A stretch of 64,000 bases of DNA from JANSWY01 sp965267245. Lineage in GTDB: Bacteria > Bacteroidota > Bacteroidia > Cytophagales > Cyclobacteriaceae. A program made the position numbers and the translations under genes. The stretch spans positions 496,001 to 560,000 of the forward strand of contig OZ253939.1 of assembly GCA_965267245.1 (NCBI GenBank), written 5' to 3'. The notes beneath the pieces were generated by a model that had not been told where the DNA came from, ran no database searches, and saw nothing but the letters and a program-made list of their open reading frames with translations. How positions within the stretch are numbered: position 1 is the stretch's first letter; every line of letters begins with the position of its first letter. Below are positions 9,288 to 17,212 of this stretch, one piece after another.

Positions 9288-9760
9288 TAGATAAGCAGAT
9301 AGGCATAGCGAAACATTTTCTATACCCCTCAAACCTATATGTAAGTGCAGAACCATGCATAGTAACTACAGTTTTAGGGTCTTGTGTGGCTGTATGCTTA
9401 TTTGATAAAGAGAAGAAAGTAGGAGGAATAAACCATTTCATGTTACCATTCTGGAATGGTGAAGGTTTGGCATCTGCTAAATACGGTAACATCGCAATGG
9501 AAAAATTGCTGAAAGAGATGGAAGCAAAAGGAGCCAGGCGGGACCGTTTGATTGCGAAAGTATTTGGAGGAGCAAATCAGGCGAATTTTACTATGAGAAT
9601 TGGCGAACGGAATATTGAAATTGCCAGGAAAATACTCTCAGAACAGAGAATTGATATTGTGGCAGAAAGCGTAGATGGCACATTTGGAAGAAAAATTCTA
9701 TTCAATACGAGCGACGGAGTTGTAAAAATGAAATATATTAAACCAACACACGGTAATTAG
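9284..9760 (+). CDS. cheD: Chemoreceptor glutamine deamidase CheD
   Basis: 158 residues. The catalytic Cys34 (TVLGSCVAV) and His51 (GGINHFMLP) of the CheD deamidase family are both present, with the family's KVFGGANQ and GRKILFNT segments. CheD converts receptor Gln to Glu and, in CheC-containing systems, binds CheC and stimulates its phosphatase activity; a CheC is encoded two genes on. The start is TTG at 9284, overlapping the preceding stop (TTGA), and the stop overlaps the cheB GTG (TAGTG). Confidence 0.93.
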   Translation: MIDKQIGIAKHFLYPSNLYVSAEPCIVTTVLGSCVAVCLFDKEKKVGGINHFMLPFWNGEGLASAKYGNIAMEKLLKEMEAKGARRDRLIAKVFGGANQANFTMRIGERNIEIARKILSEQRIDIVAESVDGTFGRKILFNTSDGVVKMKYIKPTHGN

Positions 9761-10821
9761 TGGATAGTACGATTAAAATATTAATAGTAGATGATTCATT
9801 GCTGGTCAGGCAAACACTGGCCGATATCTTTTCAGAGGACCCTGAGTTGGAAGTGGTTGGTCAGGCGCATGATCCATATGAAGCGGCTCAACAACTCAAG
9901 ACAATGGTGCCTGATGTAATTACATTAGATGTAGAAATGCCAAAAATGAATGGCATAACATTTCTGAAAAAGTTGATGAATCAGCATCCTATTCCTGTGA
10001 TTGTAATTTCAACACTTACGCAGGAAGGGTCTAGTATTGCCATGAAAGCCCTGGAGTATGGAGCGGTTGAAGCTGTTGGTAAGCCAAAGGTGAACACGAA
10101 GGATAAATTACAACTTTCAGCTCAAAGCTTACGAAATAAGGTGAAAGCGGCGGCTAAGGCCAATCTTACAGTATTGATTGCACAAAGGAAGTTTATAAGT
10201 GCCTTCACAACTAAACAGCAGGATACAAGACCTTCCAGATACAATCATACTAATCAGGTAATTGCTATCGGAGCGTCTACTGGTGGTACTGAAGCCATAC
10301 GAACGGTATTGAAAAGTATGCCTGAGGATTGCCCTGGTATTGTAATAGTCCAGCATATGCCCGAAGTGTTTACTCGTCAATTTGCGGATAGGTTAAATCA
10401 GGAATGCCTGATACAGGTCAAAGAAGCGGAAAGTGGAGATCAGATTGTAAAAGGTAAAGCATTGATTGCTCCAGGTGATAAGCACATGTTGGTTAAAAGA
10501 ACTGGGGCAAATTATTACGTGGACGTAAAAGCAGGCCCGTTGGTTAACCGACATATGCCCTCTGTTGATGTCTTGTTCAAATCTGCAGCACGATATGTTG
10601 GTGGAAATGGAGTTGGGGTAATCCTGACTGGTATGGGTAAGGATGGAGCGCAGGGAATGTTGGAAATGAAAAATGCAGGTTGCTTTACCATTGCACAAAA
10701 TGAAGAAACATGTATTGTATATGGAATGCCTAAGGAAGCAGTCAAAATTGGGGCTGTTGATCAGATAGTACCGCTAAATGAAATAGCGGATGCTATGTTA
10801 AAATTGACAAAATCAGAATAA
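9760..10821 (+). CDS. cheB: Protein-glutamate methylesterase CheB
   Basis: 353 residues. The receiver domain (1-125) has Asp57 in TLDVEMPKMNG. A linker leads to the methylesterase domain (about 165-350) with the Ser173-His199-Asp295 triad in GASTGGTEA, VIVQHMPE and GMGKDGAQGM. It removes methyl groups added by CheR and is activated by CheA phosphorylation. GTG start overlapping the cheD stop. All expected residues are intact and the length is normal. Confidence 0.95.
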   Translation: MDSTIKILIVDDSLLVRQTLADIFSEDPELEVVGQAHDPYEAAQQLKTMVPDVITLDVEMPKMNGITFLKKLMNQHPIPVIVISTLTQEGSSIAMKALEYGAVEAVGKPKVNTKDKLQLSAQSLRNKVKAAAKANLTVLIAQRKFISAFTTKQQDTRPSRYNHTNQVIAIGASTGGTEAIRTVLKSMPEDCPGIVIVQHMPEVFTRQFADRLNQECLIQVKEAESGDQIVKGKALIAPGDKHMLVKRTGANYYVDVKAGPLVNRHMPSVDVLFKSAARYVGGNGVGVILTGMGKDGAQGMLEMKNAGCFTIAQNEETCIVYGMPKEAVKIGAVDQIVPLNEIADAMLKLTKSE

Positions 10822-10848
10822 AGGTAAAGACCAGTTAAATGATAAATT

Positions 10849-11445
10849 ATGTTAGCTAAATTAAATGAAAGTGAGTTCAAAGCGGCTGCCGACTTGATAA
10901 ATGGTGGGCTGGACAAGGCTAAGCAATCTATGGAAATGATTCTGCAGAGCCCGATTTCGCTTAGTAAAATTGATTACAATGAGGATGAGCACGATATTCC
11001 CCAATTCCTGGATAGCACAGATGATGAGACGCATTTGTTAAAAACTGAGCTAAAAGGGCAACTAAAAGGTTCGTGTTACCTTATCTTTACGAAAGAAGAG
11101 GTGAAAAAGATCACCACGGCTTGTTTGCCGGCGACTCTGGACGAAGAGTCTGAAATGAATAAAATGATGAAAATGGAGTTTCTCAAGGAGGTGGATAATA
11201 TGGTGGCCGCTGCGGTGGTAACTCAATTTGCCAATATCCTGGGCCTTGAAATTTATGGAGATGTTCCTGGTTTGCATATTATGAAAGCCAAAGAGGTTCC
11301 TAAATACCTTGAGTCAGAATCTACGGAGTTTGATTCTATCATTCATTTCAAGGCTAATTTCATTGGTGCAGAACTTGAGATTAATCCTGATTTTGTCTGG
11401 ATTTTTAATGAAAAGTTTCTTGACAAAATAAAAGAATTAGTATAA
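10849..11445 (+). CDS. cheC: CheC-type CheY phosphatase
   Basis: 198 residues. One clear CheC/FliY/CheX active-site motif is visible: Glu114-x-x-Asn117 followed after exactly 22 residues by Pro140 (LKEVDNMVAAAV then YGDVPGL). The first CheC-like helix (DLINGGLDKAKQSM) lacks the Glu, so only one active site is obvious. CheC hydrolyses CheY-P and binds CheD. A Glu/Asp-rich insert separates the two helices. The gene begins 27 bp after cheB and is followed by 76 bp before the next receiver, so it probably ends the first transcriptional block. Confidence 0.82.
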   Translation: MLAKLNESEFKAAADLINGGLDKAKQSMEMILQSPISLSKIDYNEDEHDIPQFLDSTDDETHLLKTELKGQLKGSCYLIFTKEEVKKITTACLPATLDEESEMNKMMKMEFLKEVDNMVAAAVVTQFANILGLEIYGDVPGLHIMKAKEVPKYLESESTEFDSIIHFKANFIGAELEINPDFVWIFNEKFLDKIKELV

Positions 11446-11521
11446 TTATTTATCATATTGCTCTGAGGCTATATCCATGCTGAGAGCATTAAAAAACATT
11501 TAATAAGAAAAATCTACGATC

Positions 11522-11881
11522 ATGAGCAAAACAATATTAATAGTTGATGACTCAGTATATATGAGAACATTAATCAAAGACGCCCTTTCTTCAGAAGGCT
11601 ATGAAATAGTAGGTGAAGCTGGAGATGGGGAATCAGCTATTGAACTGGCTTTAGATCTTCAACCAGACCTGATCACGTTAGATAATGTTTTACCAGATAT
11701 GATGGGGCTAGAAATTCTGAAGGTTTTCAACGAAGAAGGACTAGACTCAAAAGTAGTTATGATCAGCGCAGTTGGTCAGCAAACAATGGTAAATAAGGGA
11801 ATGGAATTAGGAGCGTCTGATTACATTGTTAAACCTTTCACCTCAGAAGGACTTGTTGAGGTAGTAAAAAAGATACTATGA
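11522..11881 (+). CDS. CheY-like single-domain response regulator (second)
   Basis: 119 residues, a receiver with Asp9-Asp10, phospho-acceptor Asp54 (TLDNVLPDM), a Ser in the switch position (MISAVG) and Lys in IVKPF. The usual small residue plus Met-Pro after the Asp is replaced by NVLPDM, a mild variation. It directly precedes the transmembrane kinase and overlaps its start (ATGA), so it is the natural phosphate target of that kinase rather than of CheA; this is inference from position. Confidence 0.9.
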   Translation: MSKTILIVDDSVYMRTLIKDALSSEGYEIVGEAGDGESAIELALDLQPDLITLDNVLPDMMGLEILKVFNEEGLDSKVVMISAVGQQTMVNKGMELGASDYIVKPFTSEGLVEVVKKIL

Positions 11882-14487
11882 AAGCATTACACAATCTTTC
11901 AATAAGAAATAAATTCGCAATTATAATCATCCCTCTGATCATTGTGATCATAGGGTTCGATTATTTTCAAGTAAAACACAAATACACTAATTACAAACAA
12001 TCACTGAGACTCAATAAAGCGATTACAATCGGTATTGAGATTAATCATGTTGTCCATGAGATTCAGAAAGAAAGAAGTATAACAGTCGGTTATTTAGCCA
12101 ATAATGGTGCTGAATTTGCTGATGAATTACATACTCAGCGTGAACATACCGATAGCACGCTAAACGAGTTTAATAAAGAAATTATAAATCCTGAATTTGC
12201 CGACGTAGTTGATTTCCACGACAGGGATATTGATCATGTGAAAGAGTTTTTCGGCAAATTACTAAGTATCCGGAGACAGGTTAATGAGCTAAAAATAAGT
12301 TCAGATGATGCAATTGAAATTTTCTCTGAGGTAAATGAAGTTGCTCTGAATACAGTCAATATGCTCATCAATGAAACACCGGACAAACAAGCTGCTCAGC
12401 AGGTACATGCCATTATCTATTTTCTGAAAGCTAAAGAAAGAGCAAGTATCGAAAGAGCATTTGGGACACAGGCATATTCCGCTGGATTGGATAGCGTAAG
12501 CCTATCTGGGTTCTCGAAATTGGTAGCCTCTGAAGATTCATATTTAGATGCATTTTTAGTTATTGCAAATGAAGAATCTGTTGATTTTTACAAAGAGACT
12601 GTAAAAGAAGAAGACCTGGAAGAGGTAGCCAGACTAAGAGAATTAATTCTAGGAAATGACTTAAATGTAGATCCCTCATACTGGTACGAAATAAAGACAG
12701 CCAAGATCAATCAGTACAAAGATGTTGAGGATTATATGGCACAAGCTATTCAGGACTATACAGCAGCAGTAGCACAATCTTCCAAGAACGATTTCTTTAC
12801 CTTCATCATTCTTGATATTGTAATAGGCCTGATAGCATTATTGGTGATGTTCGTCATAGTCACCAATCTTTTGAAAAATATGAGGACATTGGAGGATTAC
12901 ACCAAGAAATATATCCTGGGAGAATTCACTGAAAAGGTTCAAATTGATACAAAAGATGAGGTAGGACATTACGCAAGAACTTTCAATGAAATGCTAGATG
13001 AGATCAATAAATCTCATGCCGCACTTCAGAAACAGAAAGATCATGCAGAATACCTTTATGAAAACGTCATTAAGCAGTCTGAAGTAGTTTTTGAAAATGT
13101 AGAGCAGGGTATTTTCCTTCTAGATAAGGAATTCAAAATCAGTAATCTCTATTCAAAAGCAATGGAAACCATCTTTGATAACAAAAGAATAGCAGGAGAG
13201 ATGTTTTCCAATTTCATGAGACCATACATTATTCCAAGGGATCTTGAAGCACTCGAGATGTTTATGCGTCACTTGTTCAATCCAGACATGGATGAGGATG
13301 TAGTCAATCAACTCAATCCAATTGAGCAAGTAAAAATATATACCGAAACCAGTGAAGGAATAAATACCAAGTATATACGTGTAGCATTTTCCAGAATTGA
13401 ACGAGAGGGAGTGATACAGAATATAATGGTTACCATCTCTGATGAAACTCAGGCTGTTCTACTGAAACGTCACATGGAGGAAGCAGAGTCTATCAAGCAA
13501 CAGGAAACTGAGTTAATGCTTAGTATCCTGAAAATTGATCCGTCAGTACTAAGAGGGTTTCTTTACAATTCAAGAAAAGTACTTAGAAGTATTTCAGAAC
13601 GATATGAGAAGCATGATAATCAGTATCATGAGTTTACAGAACTAATTGAGTTCACATTTCAATCAGTTCATAATATCAAAGGAAATGCAGTACTAATTGG
13701 AGTAACTCTTATTACGGAGAAACTTCATAAAATAGAGGAATCAATTGATAAACTTCGTCACAAGGACAAAGTGGAAGGAAATGATTTCCTCACAATACTG
13801 TATGAAATTGATGGGGTAGATAAAATTATTGCGGATATGCAAGAGTTGCTACTTAAAGTGGCTGACGTTTACCGTAAATTCCCTTCTCAAGGTCATGTTG
13901 TATCAAATGTCATTGTGATGGATACTCTTGAAAGGGGATTGAACAGGATGAGCAAAGAAGTGGGTAAAGATGTGTCGCTACATTTTGAGAATGAACAAAA
14001 TATTGTGATCCCGGAATACTACACTAATCCATTCAAAGATATTTTAGTGCAGTTAATGCGAAACACCCTTTCTCATGGAATAGAAACTCCAAATGACAGG
14101 GTTAAACTTGGGAAACCTATAAAGGGAAACATTAATGTGGAGCTAAGTCATAATGCCGCTGATGAGATGGTGATTGACTATAAGGATGATGGAAAAGGAT
14201 TGGACATTGAGGGGATTAGAAAAAAGGCCATCCTTAAAGGTTTAATCACAGAAGGCCAAGCTGAAAAAATGCGTGATGCAGATATCATGGATTTGATATT
14301 TAACCCAGGGTTTTCAACCAACGACAAAGCAGATGAATACGCCGGACGAGGACAAGGGATGTCACTTGTTAAAACAATAATTGAAAGTAAAGATGGATCA
14401 TTTGAGATCAACTCAGAAACCGGAAAATTCTTTCAAATGACCATAAAATTACCGTTAGCAAATAGAGAAACCGAAGAGATAGCATGA
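11878..14487 (+). CDS. Transmembrane NIT-HAMP-PAS-HPt kinase with CheA-type ATPase domain
   Basis: 869 residues. TM1 (about 13-29) is followed by an all-helical periplasmic domain (about 45-300) that looks like a NIT nitrate/nitrite-sensing domain (EIQKERSITVGYLANNG, later KAKERASIERAFG). TM2 (about 306-330), a HAMP domain (about 331-380), coiled coil and a PAS domain (about 400-530) come next. An HPt domain follows with candidate phospho-His598 in SVHNIKGNAVLIG. The ATPase domain (about 715-860) is of CheA type: LMRNTLSHGIETPNDR, DDGKGLD, GRGQGMSL. There is no CheW-like P5 domain and no obvious P3 dimerisation helix pair. It is thus a receptor and CheA-like kinase in one chain. ATGA overlaps join it to receivers on both sides. 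Confidence 0.85.
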   Translation: MKALHNLSIRNKFAIIIIPLIIVIIGFDYFQVKHKYTNYKQSLRLNKAITIGIEINHVVHEIQKERSITVGYLANNGAEFADELHTQREHTDSTLNEFNKEIINPEFADVVDFHDRDIDHVKEFFGKLLSIRRQVNELKISSDDAIEIFSEVNEVALNTVNMLINETPDKQAAQQVHAIIYFLKAKERASIERAFGTQAYSAGLDSVSLSGFSKLVASEDSYLDAFLVIANEESVDFYKETVKEEDLEEVARLRELILGNDLNVDPSYWYEIKTAKINQYKDVEDYMAQAIQDYTAAVAQSSKNDFFTFIILDIVIGLIALLVMFVIVTNLLKNMRTLEDYTKKYILGEFTEKVQIDTKDEVGHYARTFNEMLDEINKSHAALQKQKDHAEYLYENVIKQSEVVFENVEQGIFLLDKEFKISNLYSKAMETIFDNKRIAGEMFSNFMRPYIIPRDLEALEMFMRHLFNPDMDEDVVNQLNPIEQVKIYTETSEGINTKYIRVAFSRIEREGVIQNIMVTISDETQAVLLKRHMEEAESIKQQETELMLSILKIDPSVLRGFLYNSRKVLRSISERYEKHDNQYHEFTELIEFTFQSVHNIKGNAVLIGVTLITEKLHKIEESIDKLRHKDKVEGNDFLTILYEIDGVDKIIADMQELLLKVADVYRKFPSQGHVVSNVIVMDTLERGLNRMSKEVGKDVSLHFENEQNIVIPEYYTNPFKDILVQLMRNTLSHGIETPNDRVKLGKPIKGNINVELSHNAADEMVIDYKDDGKGLDIEGIRKKAILKGLITEGQAEKMRDADIMDLIFNPGFSTNDKADEYAGRGQGMSLVKTIIESKDGSFEINSETGKFFQMTIKLPLANRETEEIA

Positions 14488-14852
14488 TTAAACTTTTGAT
14501 TGTGGATGATTCTTCTATCATGCGAAGAACCATTGAAAAGAACTTAAAAGACTATGACCTTGAAGTGATAGGGACTGTTTCAAATGGTGTAGAAGCACTA
14601 GAGGTAGTAGAAGAGAAAAAACCCGATATTATTACCCTGGATATAACCATGCCAGAGATGGATGGTATTACTTGTTTGGAAGGAATTATGCAAATCCATC
14701 CAGAGGCAAAGGTAATTATCATTACCGCGCTCTCAGATAAATTAACAGGGCTCCAGGCTTTAGATAAAGGAGCAAGAGGCTTTTTGTATAAACCTGTGAA
14801 TGCTGAATCCTTGCAAAAGGCGTTCGATAAAATATTGAAGAGAGATGTATAA
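14484..14852 (+). CDS. CheY-like single-domain response regulator (third)
   Basis: 122 residues, a receiver with Asp8-Asp9, phospho-acceptor Asp53 (TLDITMPEMDG), Thr in IITALS and Lys in LYKPVN. It overlaps both the stop of the NIT-CheA-like kinase (ATGA) and the start of the CheX gene (8 bp), so translation is coupled. The kinase is therefore flanked by two dedicated receivers, which suggests either a two-target or phosphate-sink arrangement. Confidence 0.92.
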   Translation: MIKLLIVDDSSIMRRTIEKNLKDYDLEVIGTVSNGVEALEVVEEKKPDIITLDITMPEMDGITCLEGIMQIHPEAKVIIITALSDKLTGLQALDKGARGFLYKPVNAESLQKAFDKILKRDV

Positions 14853-15321
14853 AATGGAACACAGGCGGGAGGAGTTCGAAGATACCTGTAAGCTCTTCAT
14901 TAATTCGGTAAGTAACTACTTTAAGGTATTGACTGAGATTGACTCAGAAATGGCTGTGCCTTATTTGAAAGAAACCGAAGATTTGATGCTCAAAGATTTC
15001 ACTGGAATGATCAGGGTATCAGGAAACAGAAAAGGATTTGTGTATTTCTCAGCTGAGAAAAGTATGTTGGTAGAACTGATCAATATGTTCGTTGGCATTG
15101 ATGATCCCTCTACTGAGGATATACTGGATATGGCAGGAGAAATATCAAACGTAGTAGCAGGTAATGTCAGAGCTAACCTGGGAACAAATTTCATGATTTC
15201 GGTCCCCGTTGTATTTCAGGGGAATCCGGATGAGCTGCAATTTCCCTCTGACAGATCGGTTTACGTAATTCCTATAAAATGGAAAAACCATGAGGCCTAT
15301 GTTGTCGTAGGATTTGAATAG
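14845..15321 (+). CDS. cheX: CheX-like CheY-P phosphatase
   Basis: 158 residues with a CheC/CheX/FliY-type fold. The long helix carries Glu99-x-x-Asn102 (MAGEISNVVAGN), with Pro121 after 18 residues rather than the 22 of the CheC consensus. There is a single active-site motif, as in CheX, which works as a dimer. It starts at ATG 14845, inside the end of the preceding receiver gene; a second ATG at 14854 is possible. It probably dephosphorylates one or both neighbouring receivers. This is the second phosphatase of this superfamily in the locus. Confidence 0.8.
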   Translation: MYKMEHRREEFEDTCKLFINSVSNYFKVLTEIDSEMAVPYLKETEDLMLKDFTGMIRVSGNRKGFVYFSAEKSMLVELINMFVGIDDPSTEDILDMAGEISNVVAGNVRANLGTNFMISVPVVFQGNPDELQFPSDRSVYVIPIKWKNHEAYVVVGFE

Positions 15322-15353
15322 CTTTACATATTAAAATAACGACCTTACTATAG

Positions 15354-16163
15354 ATGCAGGGATTTGGATTGAACAATCAGGATGAAAAGAAAATTGAGGA
15401 TGCGACGAAGAAGAACTACTTTTCTCTTTTTCCCGATGAAGAAACCCTCAATGAGAGCATCCCTAATGCATTTATAATCAACAGACCCATGAGTGGTGTT
15501 GGTGGAGATGGATACTGGCTTCACCATGATGACGGAAGTACATTCCTTGCCGTGTTCGATTGTATGGGACATGGTCATCTTGCCAGTATGATGACCAGAA
15601 TTTATACAAACGCACTTAAAAAAGCAGTTCTAGAGGAGTTGGCATACTTTCCTAACACCATTCTTCATTTGATGCATGATGAAATCGAAGAGAAGTTTGG
15701 GAAGAAGGAGAAACGTCTTTTGGGTACTGGAGCAGATATGGCAATTGTCAAAGTAAATACTTTGATTGGGGAACTAGAATTTGCTGGCGCCAAAATGAAT
15801 CTTTATCAGGTTGTTGATGGGGAACTTGAAGTAATCAAGGCTGACCGTCTACAGATTGGTGAGTTGTTTGAATATGAACATGAGTACAAAACCAGAATAA
15901 TTGATCTCAAAAAGAACAAAGCTTCAAATTTCTACTTGTTTAGTGACGGAGTAACAGATTTGGTAGGAGGCTCTGATAATAAAAAGCTTGGTATGAAGAA
16001 TGTCAAGAAGTTATTGGAAGAGAATTACCATTTACCCCTTAAAGAACAAAAGGAAGTGATTTCTAACTTCCTTGATCGGTGGTCCGGATCCAATAAGCCA
16101 CTAGATGATGCTTTGATCATCGGTTTTAACCTGAATGAGGCAGAGAATCCAGAGGAGAAGTAG
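15354..16163 (+). CDS. SpoIIE/RsbU-type PP2C serine phosphatase
   Basis: 269 residues of a PP2C (SpoIIE) domain with no sensor domain attached. Metal-binding motifs are visible: GVGGDGYWL, DCMGHGHLASM, LFSDGVTDL and DDALIIGF. Enzymes of this type dephosphorylate a STAS antagonist protein, here most plausibly the STAS protein encoded at 2157-2576. It lacks its own receiver, so control would have to come from binding a partner such as one of the CheY-like proteins. It lies 32 bp after cheX and ends the + strand block, 8 bp before the stop of the convergent regulator gene. Confidence 0.88.
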   Translation: MQGFGLNNQDEKKIEDATKKNYFSLFPDEETLNESIPNAFIINRPMSGVGGDGYWLHHDDGSTFLAVFDCMGHGHLASMMTRIYTNALKKAVLEELAYFPNTILHLMHDEIEEKFGKKEKRLLGTGADMAIVKVNTLIGELEFAGAKMNLYQVVDGELEVIKADRLQIGELFEYEHEYKTRIIDLKKNKASNFYLFSDGVTDLVGGSDNKKLGMKNVKKLLEENYHLPLKEQKEVISNFLDRWSGSNKPLDDALIIGFNLNEAENPEEK

Positions 16164-16171
16164 GTTGGTGC

Positions 16172-17212
16172 TTAGTACTTAATACTCGAAAGCTTATCAA
16201 AATCGAGTACTGTAACTTTACCTCCCTCTATTTTAATAATTCCGTCTTTCTTGAACTCTGAAAGAACACGTATTACTGATTCGGTTGCTGTTCCTACAAT
16301 ACTTGATAAGTTATCCCTTGATATACTGAATTCTTTGTGATCATCATCAATTAATTTCAGCAAAGCGTCTGCAGTTCTTTTTCTCACAGTATCGTACGCT
16401 AATCGCATCATTTCAACCTCTTTTTCAGCAAGGTCCTGACTTAGCATTTTGATGAATTTACTACTGATCTCATTTTGACTGAAAACAAGTTGCTGAAAAT
16501 CAGCCCGTGGGATTAACATAACTTCAGAGTTTTCCAGAGACTCAGCGAACTCAGTATAATTAATATCCTGTATGAGGGCCAGCTGACCAAAAAAATCACC
16601 GGGTTTTAGTACATCAATGATAAACTCTTTTCCATCACTATTGATTTTGTACAGTTTTACTTTGCCAGACTTGAGGTAATAAAGGTAGTGGCTAAAGTCT
16701 CCTTCTTTGTAGATGGATTCTTTCTTGGAGAAGTCTCTAATTTTTCTGTCCTGAAGAAGGTCTTCAAACCTTTTATAATTAGTGGTTACCTGATTTAAAA
16801 ACGGTTCAAGCCCTTTTTGAGAATTTTCTAACAAAGCCTCATGTTTTTTCAGTCTTTGCTCAATTGCTGATAGCAGGTCCATTTCATCAAATGGTTTTGT
16901 GAGGTAGTCATCCGCACCAAGGCTCATTCCTTTTCGAAAATCGGATTTTTCGGCTTTTGCCGTTAGGAAAATAAACGGGATACCAGCAGTCTCTACATTT
17001 TTCGATAATAAGTAGAGCACCTCATAACCATCCATTCCAGGCATCATGATGTCGCAGATAACAAGATCTGGAAGTTCTTTTATAGCGGTTTTCACACCAT
17101 CTTTACCATTGCCAGAATCAAAAATCGTGTAGTTACTCAATTCGAGCAATTCAACGATATTATCTCGCATCTCATCATTATCTTCTATAACCAGGATTTT
17201 CTTTTTACTCAT
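16172..17212 (-). CDS. Response regulator: receiver fused to a Crp/Fnr-type DNA-binding protein
   Basis: 346 residues. The receiver (1-125) has phospho-acceptor Asp54 in ICDIMMPGMDG and Lys in LTKPFDEMD. A cyclic-nucleotide-binding-like beta roll (about 150-265) and a Crp-type winged helix (about 275-340; ISRDNLSSIVGTATESVIRVL) follow. No Fnr-type Fe-S cysteine cluster is present, so the input is phosphorylation, with any ligand at the beta roll unproven. The start overlaps the end of the PAS kinase gene by 8 bp, so the two form a cognate pair. It is a good candidate for binding the TGA-N6-TCA palindromes found upstream of the nearby stress genes. Confidence 0.92.
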   Translation of the reverse strand: MSKKKILVIEDNDEMRDNIVELLELSNYTIFDSGNGKDGVKTAIKELPDLVICDIMMPGMDGYEVLYLLSKNVETAGIPFIFLTAKAEKSDFRKGMSLGADDYLTKPFDEMDLLSAIEQRLKKHEALLENSQKGLEPFLNQVTTNYKRFEDLLQDRKIRDFSKKESIYKEGDFSHYLYYLKSGKVKLYKINSDGKEFIIDVLKPGDFFGQLALIQDINYTEFAESLENSEVMLIPRADFQQLVFSQNEISSKFIKMLSQDLAEKEVEMMRLAYDTVRKRTADALLKLIDDDHKEFSISRDNLSSIVGTATESVIRVLSEFKKDGIIKIEGGKVTVLDFDKLSSIKY

